Made by a program: the position numbers and the translations under genes. From assembly GCA_932521025.1 (NCBI GenBank), contig OW051472.1, forward strand, positions 8,742,001-8,806,000: DNA of 64,000 nt, written 5' to 3'. The notes beneath the pieces are model-generated. The model was not told the DNA's origin. It did no database searches and saw nothing but the letters and a program-made list of their open reading frames with translations. This DNA is from Oscheius onirici. Taxonomy: Eukaryota > Nematoda > Chromadorea > Rhabditida > Rhabditidae. The first letter of the stretch is position 1; each line of letters begins with the position of its first letter. Below, piece by piece: positions 10,492 through 22,200 of the stretch.

Positions 10492-11881
10492 ATGGCTGCT
10501 CTCCTTCTTCCAACAGACCTCGACCTTGTGAGACTTCTTCGTCGTCTCTTGTTACGGTCGGGACAACATCAGATGCTTGCCTTTCCCTCCTTCCGTCATC
10601 CGGAAGAATCACTGACTCGATCAGAATCCCAGATTTCGGATATCTCTGATTATCTCAAGTGCGTCTCTTCTTTTCTTTCCCAAAACAGTCGGCTGTCACA
10701 GTCAGTGTAAACCGACATGTTTTGATCTTGACGAAAGAAGAATACGTGCAATCCAAAGCTTTGAAAGTTCGTCGGCAGACGGGCGGCTACGTGCTAATGT
10801 CAAAAAAACAACTTTTTCAGCATCGAGAGGTCCAAGTCCGTCAACTCTTCCTTGAGAAAATGCAGCCAGACTGAAGGAGAGAAGAAAGTTTGATTCTTTG
10901 ATGAAATTGATAAAAACAAATTCAGGTAGTTTGCTTCGCAGACTCTATGGGTCTCGATCTTTGTCAAGTCAAGCCAATTTTTCCCTATACGACCAGTGAC
11001 GAGGACATAATCTCCAACACTCCTCCGTCCTCCTCAAATCTGTCCAATTTGGTCAAACCGCTCCAGCCGTCACCTTCCCCGACTACCAATTTGAACTGCC
11101 CGCGCTATCTACAGTTGATTGGACCGACGGCAACTGTTTGGCGAGATCCGATCGTCGTTCAGAAGGAAATTCATTCCAAGGTGAGTGATACAGAGTCCAC
11201 CGGTCAAGAGAACGGCATTTTCCTGTTTAAAATTGCGACTTTCTATCTTCTTCGCGTTCGAGGAAATGATAGTTCGTGATCTCCTTTTTTTCGCGTCCAA
11301 AACAGTGTTTTCAGTTTTCGATACTTTGCAAAGTTGTATCCAGTTTTCTTTTCTTCTCTTCAGCTTTTCAAAACAGCGCTCTTTTGTTTTCTCTGAAATG
11401 GAATTATGGTAACCAAATTTGTCGCACTCGAAACTGGTCAAAACTGTCTGAAGATGATCTATTCCAGGCTCGTTTAAATGGAGTAGCTCTAAAGTCCTCT
11501 TCTGTCACAGGCATGACGCTCAGTGGAGTCGTGTTTGTGGCTAACATCGTCTTCGAAAAGAAAGTCTCGATCCGTTACACGATCGACGAATGGAGGTCTT
11601 TTATCGACGTCCGATGCAATTACCTCAGCAGCATCAACTCTGAAGGATTGGATCTCTTCTCCTTTTCCATTTTTTTGCCTTCTTCGATGCCGGTCGGTGC
11701 TAAATGCCATTTTTGTATTCGGTAAGTCTTTTTCAAAAACAAACAGACCCTTTTCTGTAGATATGAAAGTGGCGGACAAGTTTTGTGGGACAACAACGAC
11801 GGCGCCAACTACGTCCTGGAGGTACGCTCATTGGGTGAAGCTTTCGCCGAGAAAGCTTTCGATCAGCCGGTGTTTTATTGA
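10492..11881 (+). CDS. Protein phosphatase 1 glycogen-targeting regulatory subunit (PPP1R3-like, CBM21)
   Basis: The first ATG in frame is at 10492. The exon before the intron at about 10887-10925 ends in GEKK. Joining gives KKVVCFADSMGLDL, which carries the PP1-binding [RK]VxF-type motif (K-V-V-C-F) and the FADxxGLxL signature of PPP1R3 subunits. A carbohydrate-binding CBM21 domain follows: GMTLSGVVFVANIVFEKKVS, IRYTIDEWRSFIDV, and after the intron at 11723-11760 YESGGQVLWDNNDGANY. The stop is at 11879-11881. The protein should recruit PP1 to glycogen and so promote glycogen synthesis. The exon structure between 10655 and 10830 is uncertain, because two reading frames are plausible and a very short intron is needed. 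The acceptor before ARLNGVALK (near 11468) is chosen because it keeps phase 0. Confidence 0.82.
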
Positions 11882-12135
11882 GAAAACGGGAATATATTCC
11901 GGGTGCGATCTCTCACTGCCTCATAGTTCTTGTTTGTTATAAAGATTTTATTATTTTCTCTTGGGGTCAAACTTGTCTTGAGCAAATTGTGCTATCACAC
12001 GTATGGATGAATCAAAGGGGCAGACTAACAGACTAGATTTCGGGACAAGGGATACAGAGTGAATCGGGGTGAGGAGAACAAGTGAAGTGAAGAAAACTAC
12101 AAACTGACCAAAAACTATCTGGATACTAATATAAA

Positions 12136-13250
12136 CTACGATAAGGTACGTCGTAGAACGCCGAAGATGCTGTTCGTGATTCCCCAGGCCACAAGAGAAC
12201 GCGTAAAATTCAGGTGGACGCCGAGATAGAGACTTCGAATCGAGGCATTACGTTCCTGCCAAATTTCAGCGAAGACGCGGAAGGGGTTTTTAAACGGCGT
12301 TGCCACCTAAAGTCGAGCAATAGACTTGAAAATAGAGAAAACTGTACTTTGCTCTGCATGTGGTTCTTGACGACATTCATCGGATAAAAGACGGTAGAAA
12401 TTGTAGCTCCTAATACTCCTCCAGAAACAAAGTCGGCAAGAACGTGAAGAGCTTCGGATGGTTTGTCGCCACGCGATTTCAAAATCTTAAAGCGAACTGT
12501 TATATGAATACGGCGAGAACAAACCTTCTGCTTCAGTGGATCTCGTAAGGTGAAAAAGAATACATTTGACAAACTATTCCTAGCCATAATAACAGAAAGA
12601 CCGCGATAGTATTCTCGAAGACCGTGAACCTGGAAACTTCGACAATGAAAATGCAACAAAATTGACAGACTCTGAGCAATCTGAACGCTTCTCCGGTATT
12701 TTTGTACTCGTCATGGAACTTTGAAGATTGTAAAAGAACTTGAATCCGTTCAAGGGGACAGAGCATGGCTTCGCAGAGACCGGCTGAAAACGGATTGTTT
12801 CGTGACTAGCAGAAGCTGTTTTACCCATGAAGGCAGCTTGTGCGTGACATAACGTTAGAGATGATCGAGGAGTTCCACGAGGACAGTTCAATTTCTCCTG
12901 GAATCGTTCGTACAATCCAAACATCAGGGCTCTTGAAGATGTTCTCATGATTAGAGGCGGCAGGAGTCCTCTGTATAGTCGTTGAATACCTTCCGATTTG
13001 ATCTAAAACATATAAAATGGCTGAAAATAGGAGTAATTACCTGCGAAACGGCATCCTGGGCGGAAAAGCCATGCACTTGCTGTCGGAAGATTATTTTGTT
13101 GGCTGGGAACATAATACACGTTTCGATACATCCTGCCCCCCAGCCACAGAAGAAATCTACGTATTTTTTGCTTTCTAAACAGGGAAAACTAGTGAAAGAA
13201 ACAGAAAAGCGCCTACTTTTGACATATCCTTCATTTCTTTTCACTTCCAT
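12136..13250 (-). CDS. SLC25A51: SLC25A51-like mitochondrial NAD+ carrier
   Basis: The ATG at 13250 starts [11 protein letters not shown], and a 41-nt intron leads to [20 protein letters not shown]. The rest reads through five short introns: [80 protein letters not shown] and VVKNHMQSK, then [15 protein letters not shown], stop at 12136-12138. This block order matches the SLC25A51/52 (MCART) branch of mitochondrial carriers, which imports NAD+ into the matrix. The canonical PX[DE]XX[KR] motifs are modified, as in that branch ([25 protein letters not shown]). The length, about 300 residues, is normal for the family. It is transcribed divergently from the ABHD12-like gene at 13825. Confidence 0.9.
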
Positions 13251-13824
13251 CAAGAATCTCGGCTAATTCAAGTAGTTTCTCCGTAGTATTCGTCTAAGCA
13301 GCGACATATATGAGCCAGAAGTTTCTGAAAACGAAAAAAATGAAGGGAAAGTCATACAAATGAACGAGAAAAATGACATTCGAACTTTATTTTCAGCAGG
13401 TCTGTACTTTCAGAGTGCAGCAGTACGCTATTTAGCGTCAATACAAAACATCACGGGATGTTTACCTCAAAATGTTGGATGAAACAGGACGAGAAACAAA
13501 GTAAAAAGAAAAATAGTGGAAAGAGCATAAAGTGTGCCCCAGGTCGCGTTTTGCGCCAAAGAACGAGGGCGCATTTGAGGTGTTAAAAAAGGCGGCAATT
13601 CACAAAAAAATATTTCTTTGAGACAACTAGGGGTTCTTCATAAAACAGAAGGAATCGGAGAGTAGATGACAGCTGAATTGGAACCGTCGGAATGTTTTCC
13701 TCGCAATTAGTAACAAATGGGATGCTCTCAAATATTGCTTCGATTTAATATTAACTAATTGCAATGTGTTTTCCTTGTACTTAAAAGAAAAAAAAATTCA
13801 ATGGCTTTCTAACAGAACTGACTG
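13251..13824. other. Divergent intergenic region between SLC25A51-like and ABHD12-like genes
   Basis: AT-rich, with no open frame that looks protein-like. It probably carries the two divergent promoters. I see no clear TATA box or repeat. Confidence 0.5.
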
Positions 13825-14817
13825 ATGACTGTGCTGACTCTACTGCTCCTCGCACTTCTACTGATCGTCGGTGGTCCCTTCCTCATCTTGACCGTCGGAA
13901 TCCCTCTTCTGCTGCTCTACTGGCCGAACTTCTTCCCCGCAATGTTCTTCATGAATTGGGTCCGGACATCTCTTACTAGCGACTACGACAGTCTGAAAGA
14001 TGTCCAATCGAGCGGAAGAAACTTTTATCTGCAAGGAAGTGCCGGTCGAATTGGTGTTTGGCACATTCTGCCCGAACAATTGAAAGACGAGTACGAGGAG
14101 AGGGATATGGAAAAGAGTCTGGCTGAGGAACAGACGTATCCGGTCGTGCTGTACAATCACGGAAATTCGAGGGATCGGACGTCGAGTCATCGAGTCATGC
14201 TCTACAATCTGTTGACGAAGAACAATTTCCACGTTGTGACCTTTGACTACCGCGGATTTGGAGATTCGGAAGGAGAGCCGACGGAAGATGGTCTTGTTGA
14301 AGATGCCCGTCTCGTCTACGACTACGTGAGAATACATCTTGGCAGCGATCAGCATCTCTTTGTCTGGGGACATTCGATGGGAACTGGCGTGTCGATTCGC
14401 CTGGTCAAAGAAATCTGTCTGGACGGACAGAATCCTCCTTCTGGACTCATTCTCGAGTCCGGATTCAACAATCTTCACGACGTCATCGTTCATCATCCCT
14501 TCGCCATCCCGTTCCGCTTTCTGCCTCGCTCTCTGGCCGACTGTCTCATCGTTTCCCGATTCCGAGCATATGATTTGTCGATGGACTCGGACCAACACAT
14601 GAGACACATAGCCTGTCCCATTCTGCAACTACACGCAGCTAATGATCTCATAATTCCCGTCAAATTGGCCAGAAGACTGAAAGAGACGGCCGAGAAGGCC
14701 GGATGTCGTCTGGAGTACATCGAGTTCGAAGCCGGTCGACAACTCGGACACAAACTGATCTGTACGGCAGAAGAGCTGCCGGCACGACTGATCAGCTTTA
14801 CGGAAAGATGCAAGTGA
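13825..14817 (+). CDS. ABHD12: ABHD12-like serine hydrolase (lysophospholipid/monoacylglycerol lipase)
   Basis: An intronless 330-residue frame starts at ATG 13825. Residues 1-33 are a strongly hydrophobic membrane anchor. The alpha/beta-hydrolase core has the oxyanion region HGNSRDRTSSHR (about 112-123), TFDYRGFGDSEGEPTEDGL, and the nucleophile elbow WGHSMGTG with Ser184. Asp274 (AANDLIIP) and His309 (LGHKL) complete a plausible triad. The conserved HGN-R and GHSxGTG blocks are those of ABHD12/ABHD12B, ER-membrane lipases acting on lysophosphatidylserine and monoacylglycerol. Human ABHD12 is about 400 residues with a longer N-terminus. The lack of introns, in a window where nearly all other genes are interrupted, could mean a retrocopy origin. 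The coding sequence is intact and an AATAAA follows. Confidence 0.9.
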   Translation: MTVLTLLLLALLLIVGGPFLILTVGIPLLLLYWPNFFPAMFFMNWVRTSLTSDYDSLKDVQSSGRNFYLQGSAGRIGVWHILPEQLKDEYEERDMEKSLAEEQTYPVVLYNHGNSRDRTSSHRVMLYNLLTKNNFHVVTFDYRGFGDSEGEPTEDGLVEDARLVYDYVRIHLGSDQHLFVWGHSMGTGVSIRLVKEICLDGQNPPSGLILESGFNNLHDVIVHHPFAIPFRFLPRSLADCLIVSRFRAYDLSMDSDQHMRHIACPILQLHAANDLIIPVKLARRLKETAEKAGCRLEYIEFEAGRQLGHKLICTAEELPARLISFTERCK

Positions 14818-14827
14818 TCGGTGAATC

Positions 14828-14833
14828 AATAAA
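14828..14833 (+). promoter_or_regulatory. Poly(A) signal AATAAA of the ABHD12-like gene
   Basis: Canonical hexamer 11 nt after the stop codon, which implies an extremely short 3' UTR. Confidence 0.7.
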
Positions 14834-16168
14834 ACTCATCGGGAAGAAACTCTTTCGTGGGGCCTTTTTATCATGCAAATTGGTGCGACCTTCCGAGGCG
14901 AAGGCTCCAAAATAAATCATGGGTTCAATCTTCCTCACGCTTTCATTACATAGTCGTCGAGATTTGGTCTCTCTCTCCCTCTACGTCAACATCTTTTTAT
15001 TTTTACGAGTTCCGAGAGACAGATGCTCCTCCTCAGTAGTCAAGAGAGTAATCGGATGTTTCAAGCGCAACCTGTGTCTGGAAATAATTCATCATGCCGA
15101 CGCATAAAAGCTGCTAGTAGTAAACCAGGCGGGCTCGAGATTACAATGAGCTGATTGACAGCGCGACCTTCTTATTCCTCTCTCTACCTTTCGAAGAAGA
15201 GCGTAGGGATTACGAACTTGTGAATTATAGCCGTCGGCCGGTTGTCGTTATGGAATAACATTATATCGGAGGCGATTGGCTCCATCTGGCCTCCCAGTAA
15301 CACTCCTCGTTACCTCTTGTTGCTCTCCTCTTTTCCGCTCATTAAACAACCTCTTGGGGATCACGATTCTTTCGTCCTCGGACCAACCACCAACTCCATT
15401 ATACTTGCTCTTGAGGAATGTTTCCGACCTTTCAGCTCTCTTGTCCTTCTTATTAGTCTCGCACTATTTTCACTATTTCGCGCTAATTTTAAGAGATGTG
15501 CAACGCAAAGGCACCTTTTTTTTCGACTCGAAACGACGTTTTTGAAAATCTCCGTGTTTTGGAAGTTGTACAAAAATAATAAAGTTACAACAATTTTTAG
15601 TACATCAGATAGTTCAAGAAGTCTATCTGCAACACAAAACGAGCTTCTTTATCTTGCTGGTCCGAAAGAACAGCTAGTACCTAGTTCAACTTACTAGACA
15701 AAGCATTGCGTACAGAGTAACATAAAGATGGATTTCTTTCGTCGATTGTTTTATTTTAATTTTAGTACTACTTCAGTTTCAAATGTCTTCCGCTATTCTT
15801 TCTCTTTTGGAACCAAAACGTCCTGTTGAATTTCAAAGTAGCAGACTTTCTCTCCGACTAATACAGACTAACACGAACTAGCGAATTTACGATCGTTTAC
15901 TTATTCCTTACTTATTGTCTGACTTTGTTCTGTATTCTTCTAAAGAAACTTGTCTGTTTTATTGCGTCACTCACCAGCAACTTTTTGCCGAAAGACACTC
16001 TTCAAAAAAATTTCCAGACAATGTCTAGTTTTCTCCCAATTATTTTGCACCTATCAAATCCAAGCCCTATATTCATCTCGTTTGTTCTCTCTCTCTCACG
16101 AGAATAGATCTTTTTCTCCCTGACAACGATTCTCTATTCCGTTCACACCATTTTCAGATGACTAGACG
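14834..16168. other. Intergenic / upstream region of the stomatin gene, no gene seen
   Basis: Pyrimidine-rich on the plus strand with many CTCTCT stretches. An open frame at 15242-15697 has no recognisable domain, lacks protein-like composition and is not supported by splice sites. Probably the 5' flank/UTR of the distal stomatin promoter. Confidence 0.5.
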
Positions 16169-16232
16169 ATGATCGCGAAGAAGGAGTCTCTGGGCGAGTC
16201 CTCGAAAGAGGTCAAGTTCCACTTTCCTCCCA
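16169..16232 (+). other. Stomatin alternative first coding exon 1a
   Basis: ATG ATC GCG.. encodes MIAKKESLGESSKEVKFHFP P and ends in phase 1 before GTGAGT. The ATG at 16158 just upstream opens a four-codon upstream ORF (MTRR, stop) overlapping the main start. TTTTCAG directly precedes that upstream ATG and could be a 5' UTR or trans-splice acceptor. Confidence 0.65.
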
Positions 16233-19200
16233 GTGAGTTCCTTTTTCCCAGGTGACATCCTGATTCTATTTGGTCATCTTGGCGATTGGCTCCCTCGAGA
16301 GTCTCTTCGCCTCGTTAGTCGCTTCTTGGTCAGTCCCATCGGAGGCTAAAGTAAGTGTGAACGGGGTCACTCCCGTTCCACTAGCCGACTTCTGGTGGGT
16401 GGAGGAGGTTCCAAAAATGAAAGGAACGTCAGACAGACTCTTTGAGAGCATTATATAAAGGCAGCGACCGAGACGGAGTCCTATATAAAATAGACTTTCA
16501 GCATTTTTTTCCAGTAGTTTTACATGTTCAGTGAATAGGCTTTTTTGCCAAAAAAATGATTAGAAGAAATTTGATTCTCTGCTTGGGTACCCAGCTAGTC
16601 TTTTGTCTACCCTACAAGTTTTGCAAAATTTAAGATAATTTGGAAAAACCAAAACGTTCATTTAGAAGCGTACCATCCTTGACAGTTTTTTCTGGATTTC
16701 TGAGGTTCTGAAAAATTGTAAAACTTGATCTGCTCTACAACTTTGCAGAACCTCAAAAATCTTTTAGCTCTCCTAAAAAGTAGTAGAACTATTTTGGGCG
16801 ACTCCACTTTTCATCGAAACTTCCTCTCCCATATATTCCTGTTTACCTTCCTCTCTCTGCCCGTACCCAGATATTTGGCACATTCCTTCCACAGGACAAG
16901 GGTCATTTGGAGCCCCCCGTCTCTCTCTTTGGCCATTCATATCTCAGGCAGAGCGAGAGAGAGAGCTTCCAGACGGCCGATCCTGTTCCTTCTCATTTGA
17001 TTTCCCTCGTTCTCTCTCTCCCCTTCTACCAGTAATTGTCCCAACTCAAGCGAGAGCTGCTTACCATCTTCTATTTTTCTTCTATTTTACTACTCTTGTA
17101 CTCACGGACGAGAAATGACCTCACCCCCCCCCCAAGATAAATGGTCCCTCATGGGCTCTGCCAATAGATTCTTCGCCCCGTTTCTGATAGAATCTCCTTG
17201 CTCCTTCTAACAGTTATCTGCCTGCCTTCATCTCCCTCATTCATAGCTAAAGAGAGCGCCAGTCATGACATTAATAGAAATCATGGACGTTTTATCTCGA
17301 GTAGTTCTGACAAAGAGGAACTGTCTTTGAATTAGTAGGCACTTGAATAATTCATCTCGAACACACGGCTTCAGCAGATTTTCACCTGGTCCGTCGCCGT
17401 CGCGAATATACTCTCCGACTACAGCTCGTTTGTCAGAGGTAGGAGTTTTGGTGTCAATGCCCAGTCTCTAATAACCCCACTTTCTTTTGGGGCGTTCTTG
17501 ATCTCAATTTGTCTCCTCGGCTGTCAGTGACTCCGCCCTTCATTCTTGCTTTCCTTTCCACCATGTCCCGTCCGACCGGAAAACGGATTCGGAGACCTTC
17601 TCCCGGCAGAATATCGTTCCATGATCAGCTAGGTGAGCATCTTTGGTCGTTTTATTCTCTTCTGGTAAAAATGGGGAGATGTCAGGAACAGAAACGCAGT
17701 CGCGGTCCAGTTCCCTTCAAAACTCGTATAAACACAAATGCTTTCTCCTGCAGGTTTGTGGCTTTTATCCTTTATTTTTTTATACAGGGATATAAAAATG
17801 AACATGTGCTATATTTTTTGCCAAATCTTCATCTTGCGTACTTCTCGTTACGCAAATTTGCGTACCAAAAATGCAGTGCAAATTCGAATAAAATGGCTTG
17901 CCCGCGGTTTGGCACGCGCTATAGTTGAATTTTTTTATAGTCGAGACCGGTTCTCTGAAAACCTCAATTTGCAGCTACTGTTCCAAAAATAAAGCTTTGT
18001 GATATTCTCTAAAGTTGTAGGCCTTGTTCCGCTCTACAAATTGCAAAACATCATAAAGCTGGTAAAATTTTTCTTCTACCCCAAAAAACGCTACAGTGCT
18101 CCGCATAATTATAAACGCACCCAAAAAAAATTGGCAGGCGGGTCAAAAAATTCGTCTTTTACCTCAAAGATAAAAAGATGTCAAATGTGATTACATATTT
18201 GAGCATATGATGCAAATTTGGATAACACGTTTCGGAAAAATTCTTTGGCCATTTTTGCAGAAAATTTTGCTTTGGCCAATCCACATAATTATAAACACAC
18301 CCAGGAAAAACGACGGTTTACTTACAAAAACTCAAACGTTTCAGGGGTATTTTGAACTTAATGATCGGTTGCAGTCCTGTAACGGTGAATCGACGGAGTG
18401 GAGAGGGATAAAGAGCGATTTTCTTGTGCCATAATGAAGCTTGAGTTGCCTTTGAAGGGAAAACGGGAGCTTCAATCAGTTGAAAAAGGCAGTTTTCATG
18501 ACGATTCATTTACGTAAATGGCAAAGTTACACATTGCAAGTCCAGATGAGACCAGCGACGCCCGTCCTTCCAAGCCGAATTTTGTGGAAAATGTCAGGGG
18601 CTGTATTGTACTCAATATCTATGCATTAGACAAGATACATCGAGTCTTGAAAGAGCGCAGGTCCGCAGTCATCGCTGCCGGCGCCGATCCGACCAGAATT
18701 TGACTGAGAGTCTGGGTCTGAGCTTGGATAGTCGAATATTCGAGCTGATTCACCGTTACAGGACTGCAACCGATCATTAAGTTCAAAATACCCCTGAAAC
18801 GTTTGAGTTTTTGTAAGTAAACCGTCGTTTTTCCTGGGTGTGTTTATAATTATGTGGATTGGCCAAAGCAAAATTTTCTGCAAAAATGACCAAAGAATTT
18901 TTCCGAAACGTGTTATCCAAATTTGCATCATATGCTCAAATATGTAATCACATTTGACATCTTTTTATCTTTGAGGTAAAAGACGAATTTTTTGACCCGC
19001 CTGCCAATTTTTTTTGGGTGCGTTTATAATTATGCGGAGCACCGTATTCGAAATTAACCTCGGCAGACTCTTTTTTAAGCATATTTTCAATAGCAGTAAG
19101 TAGTAACTTGAACAACTTCGTTCCATCCCCTAAGTTTTGGTGTTTGGAGTGACCCATCCTCTCGGTTGAATACACTCATCTGCAAGTCTCCGGAACACTA

Positions 19201-22200
19201 GTTCCGTCCGCTGGAACTGACTCGAGGGGAATGCTTCTCTGACCCTCTCTCACTCTTGTCAGTTATGAGTTGTCCGCCTACTCTTCTCGAAAGTGACCTC
19301 TCCAATATTGGTTATGAGTTGTCCCCTGGGAGGATGAGAGTCGTATGAGACATGTTACCGAGAAAGACAGGGTGCTTATCAGGTGGTAATTGCATGCATT
19401 TGCATCTTGTACATTATCTGACTTCATGTACATGATCTGAAGGTCGTTCGACTTTTTAAGTATAGCTCACTTTAGGCATGGGCACCGGGCCCATGCCAGT
19501 AGTGCGCACTTTTGGGGGAACCATGAAAACTTGGCATCTAATTTGAGCATAGGCTCAAAATGCCCCGCGGATGTTCAAGATAGGTGCCAAATTTTTTTTT
19601 CGCTAAAGTAGTTGTCCCCCAAAAATGCGCCTTGCTGGCACGGTCTCGGTCAACACTGACACGGGCCCGGTGTCCATGCCTAGCTCACTCGGTATGGAAC
19701 ATGAGTCAGATTCATTTACGCTCGCTTGCAAGTCTTTTTTTATACTGAAAGAGAACCGGCAGTTAATTATTCGACATGGATACCGTTGAGAAGACTGCTC
19801 CCAAAAGAACAGTTACTCCATCTTCGCGTGTTTGGGTCTTGGCCTTCCGTTTCTAATTCGATTTCTGGCCAGCCCACAAGTCTTTACAGAGCCCTCTCTC
19901 TCCGCTTTCTCATTTCATCTCCCATGCTCTCTCTCCCATCTCTTTAGTTTTCGCCACAACTGTGCTCCACAGAGCCCCATCAAAACTCATTTATCTCAGC
20001 TCGTTTAGATGTCTTTTTTGGATGTGAAAGAGGCTGTCTACGGAAGTGAGTTACTTATCTGTTCTGATCTCAATTACGTTGGGATGTCTCTCTCTCTTCA
20101 CACTTGTGAAAGTGCTTCTCCAGATGGGTCACGACTACCGCCACCTGCTCCCAATGGGCCCCCGGCAGGCTTTGATCTATCTCATATATGTCGTCCCATT
20201 CCGTCCCCAGGTTACACTTGTTCAACTGCTTTTTACTTTTCATTTTACGGTCGTCTCCCCTTTCCATCGAGTCCGAACACTTTCATATCTCGCTGGAGAT
20301 CAGGTTTTTTTCCTCGCTCTTTTGCTTTCGACAAGTTAGCGATAAAAATAGCTATGGTCTCAAGTTAATCAACCATTTTCTTAGAAATTTTTCATAATTT
20401 CGACTTGCTACGGAATCTTGGAGTTAGGAGCCATACATTCCCAGTTTATTTGAACCTTTCTGGGAACGTATTGCCTGGAGAAACTTTTGGAAGCTATTTT
20501 CCCCCTTCGTGATAGGAATTCCCCTTGCTTTCTTAAAACAGCAGTCTACTGCAGATTACGCAGTCTCCGTAATTTGGTAGCAGACTATTAATGAGCCTGT
20601 CTTACTTGTTATGCCTTCCAACTAAATTCCCACAGATATGACCCCCTCCAAAAAATTAACATGACAAGTTACGTTAGTCTCGACAACTGTGCGGACAACA
20701 TTGCACTTCAGTAAAGAAAGATACCTGCCTAATCTTTTTTTTTAGCCAAAACGATTGGAAATCCAACATGGTTCTCGAGAATACAACCGTTTCTCTCTTT
20801 CGCTCAAGCATGAAATGAACCCATGAAACTATGAAATATTTAACACCAAACCATACAACCGTAGTCTAACAAAAAGAAAAAAGAAGCAGTTGCTTTTTAT
20901 GGTTGCGGGGCTGGAAGTCGTAGTCAGTGCGTCTTGATTTGACATTCTTCCAAAGTAGTCATTTGACTGGCCTCAATTACCACTTCAGGAGGCGATGACT
21001 TATGAATTAGATTTGTGTGTTGCAGCAGACGTCGTTTAAGAAATTATTGCGCACTCGGCTCTAAGTGAGATTTGCGCGACGCGGATCAACATTTCATAGA
21101 CTAAGCCCCCATCTTCAAGAAGGTCCCCGCCCTCATTTTCATTTCGGAAACAACTTCATCTTGTTCCGACACATCTTTTTATTGCTTATAATAGGGCACT
21201 AATCGGATTGTGCTTTGTTTCAACTTGATCTGTCATCTTTCAGAAGGCGCTTCGGGCTCGATAGCCTCGAATGAGAGCGAGAGGCTGATGGAGAGCGACG
21301 ATGAGAACATACAGATCGAGGTCCCGCAGCGAGGAAGGCAAGGACGACGGTAGGTTTCTGCTTTTAATGTGTAGGAACAATAAGAAACGTATGGGCTAAA
21401 AACTAGTTTATTATATAAAGTCTACATGACAGAGAGATCTAGGTATGAGCGGGTCATTGGTCTCTCCTCGAGTCGGCCTCGCCGTGCTTCTTATGGACAG
21501 CCATGACTCAGCTCTGAAACATCTATTGTCATGACTATTTCGGACAAGACTCTCTCGAATCGAGACGACCAAGTATCGGACCCTTACAGAACAAGTCTGT
21601 AATAAAACGGAGGAAAAACGTCAGGACATATTTGTAAACCGGGAAAGTCTGGGAGTGGTATTTTAACAAAACTGTTTTGTTCTTCCTTTTTTGTCACGGG
21701 TATATGTAAGATCTAACAAAGAAGTTGGCCCTTTTCTGTGACATTCGACTGATCGTGTGAAAACTATAAATTCTGTAAAAAAAAATTTAAGATATCCCAG
21801 TATCTTTTCTTTTCCTAGCTCATTTGCTCTGTAAGATACGCAAAACTTTACCTACTTTTGTGGCTTGGCTGAGTATCCAATGCTTGCATGCTATATTTGT
21901 TTTGAGACGAAGAATTTGTCGTCCTTATTGAACAAATTTTCTCTTGTGCTCTTTAAAAAAGCTGGCTTACGATAGTACAGCCGTCAGAGCCAAAAACAGT
22001 CTTGAAGTGCCCTCCCAAAAAGACTCAATTCATCACGAGAAATGTGTACGGAGGATTAGAAACGACTACCCGGATCCAGAAACAGCACACTGGCTTAGGA
22101 ACACGATGACCGATGACTTTTTCAGCTTCACACTCAATCCTTTGATCTTCGCCAAAGAAGAGAGAGAAGCCAGGAGACAGTCTCTGGCTCAGCTCAAGCT

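Noticed and set aside
14339-14602. Frames overlapping the ABHD12-like gene on both strands (also 13858-14628 minus)
   Set aside because: Explained by the strongly coding plus-strand hydrolase frame with a complete catalytic triad.
15242-15697. 151-residue plus-strand frame upstream of stomatin
   Set aside because: No domain, no splice support, biased Leu/Ser/Phe composition from CT-rich DNA.
18518-18703. Short frame inside the Tc1-type foldback element, possible transposase piece
   Set aside because: About 60 codons with no DDE or helix-turn-helix features. Too short to call.
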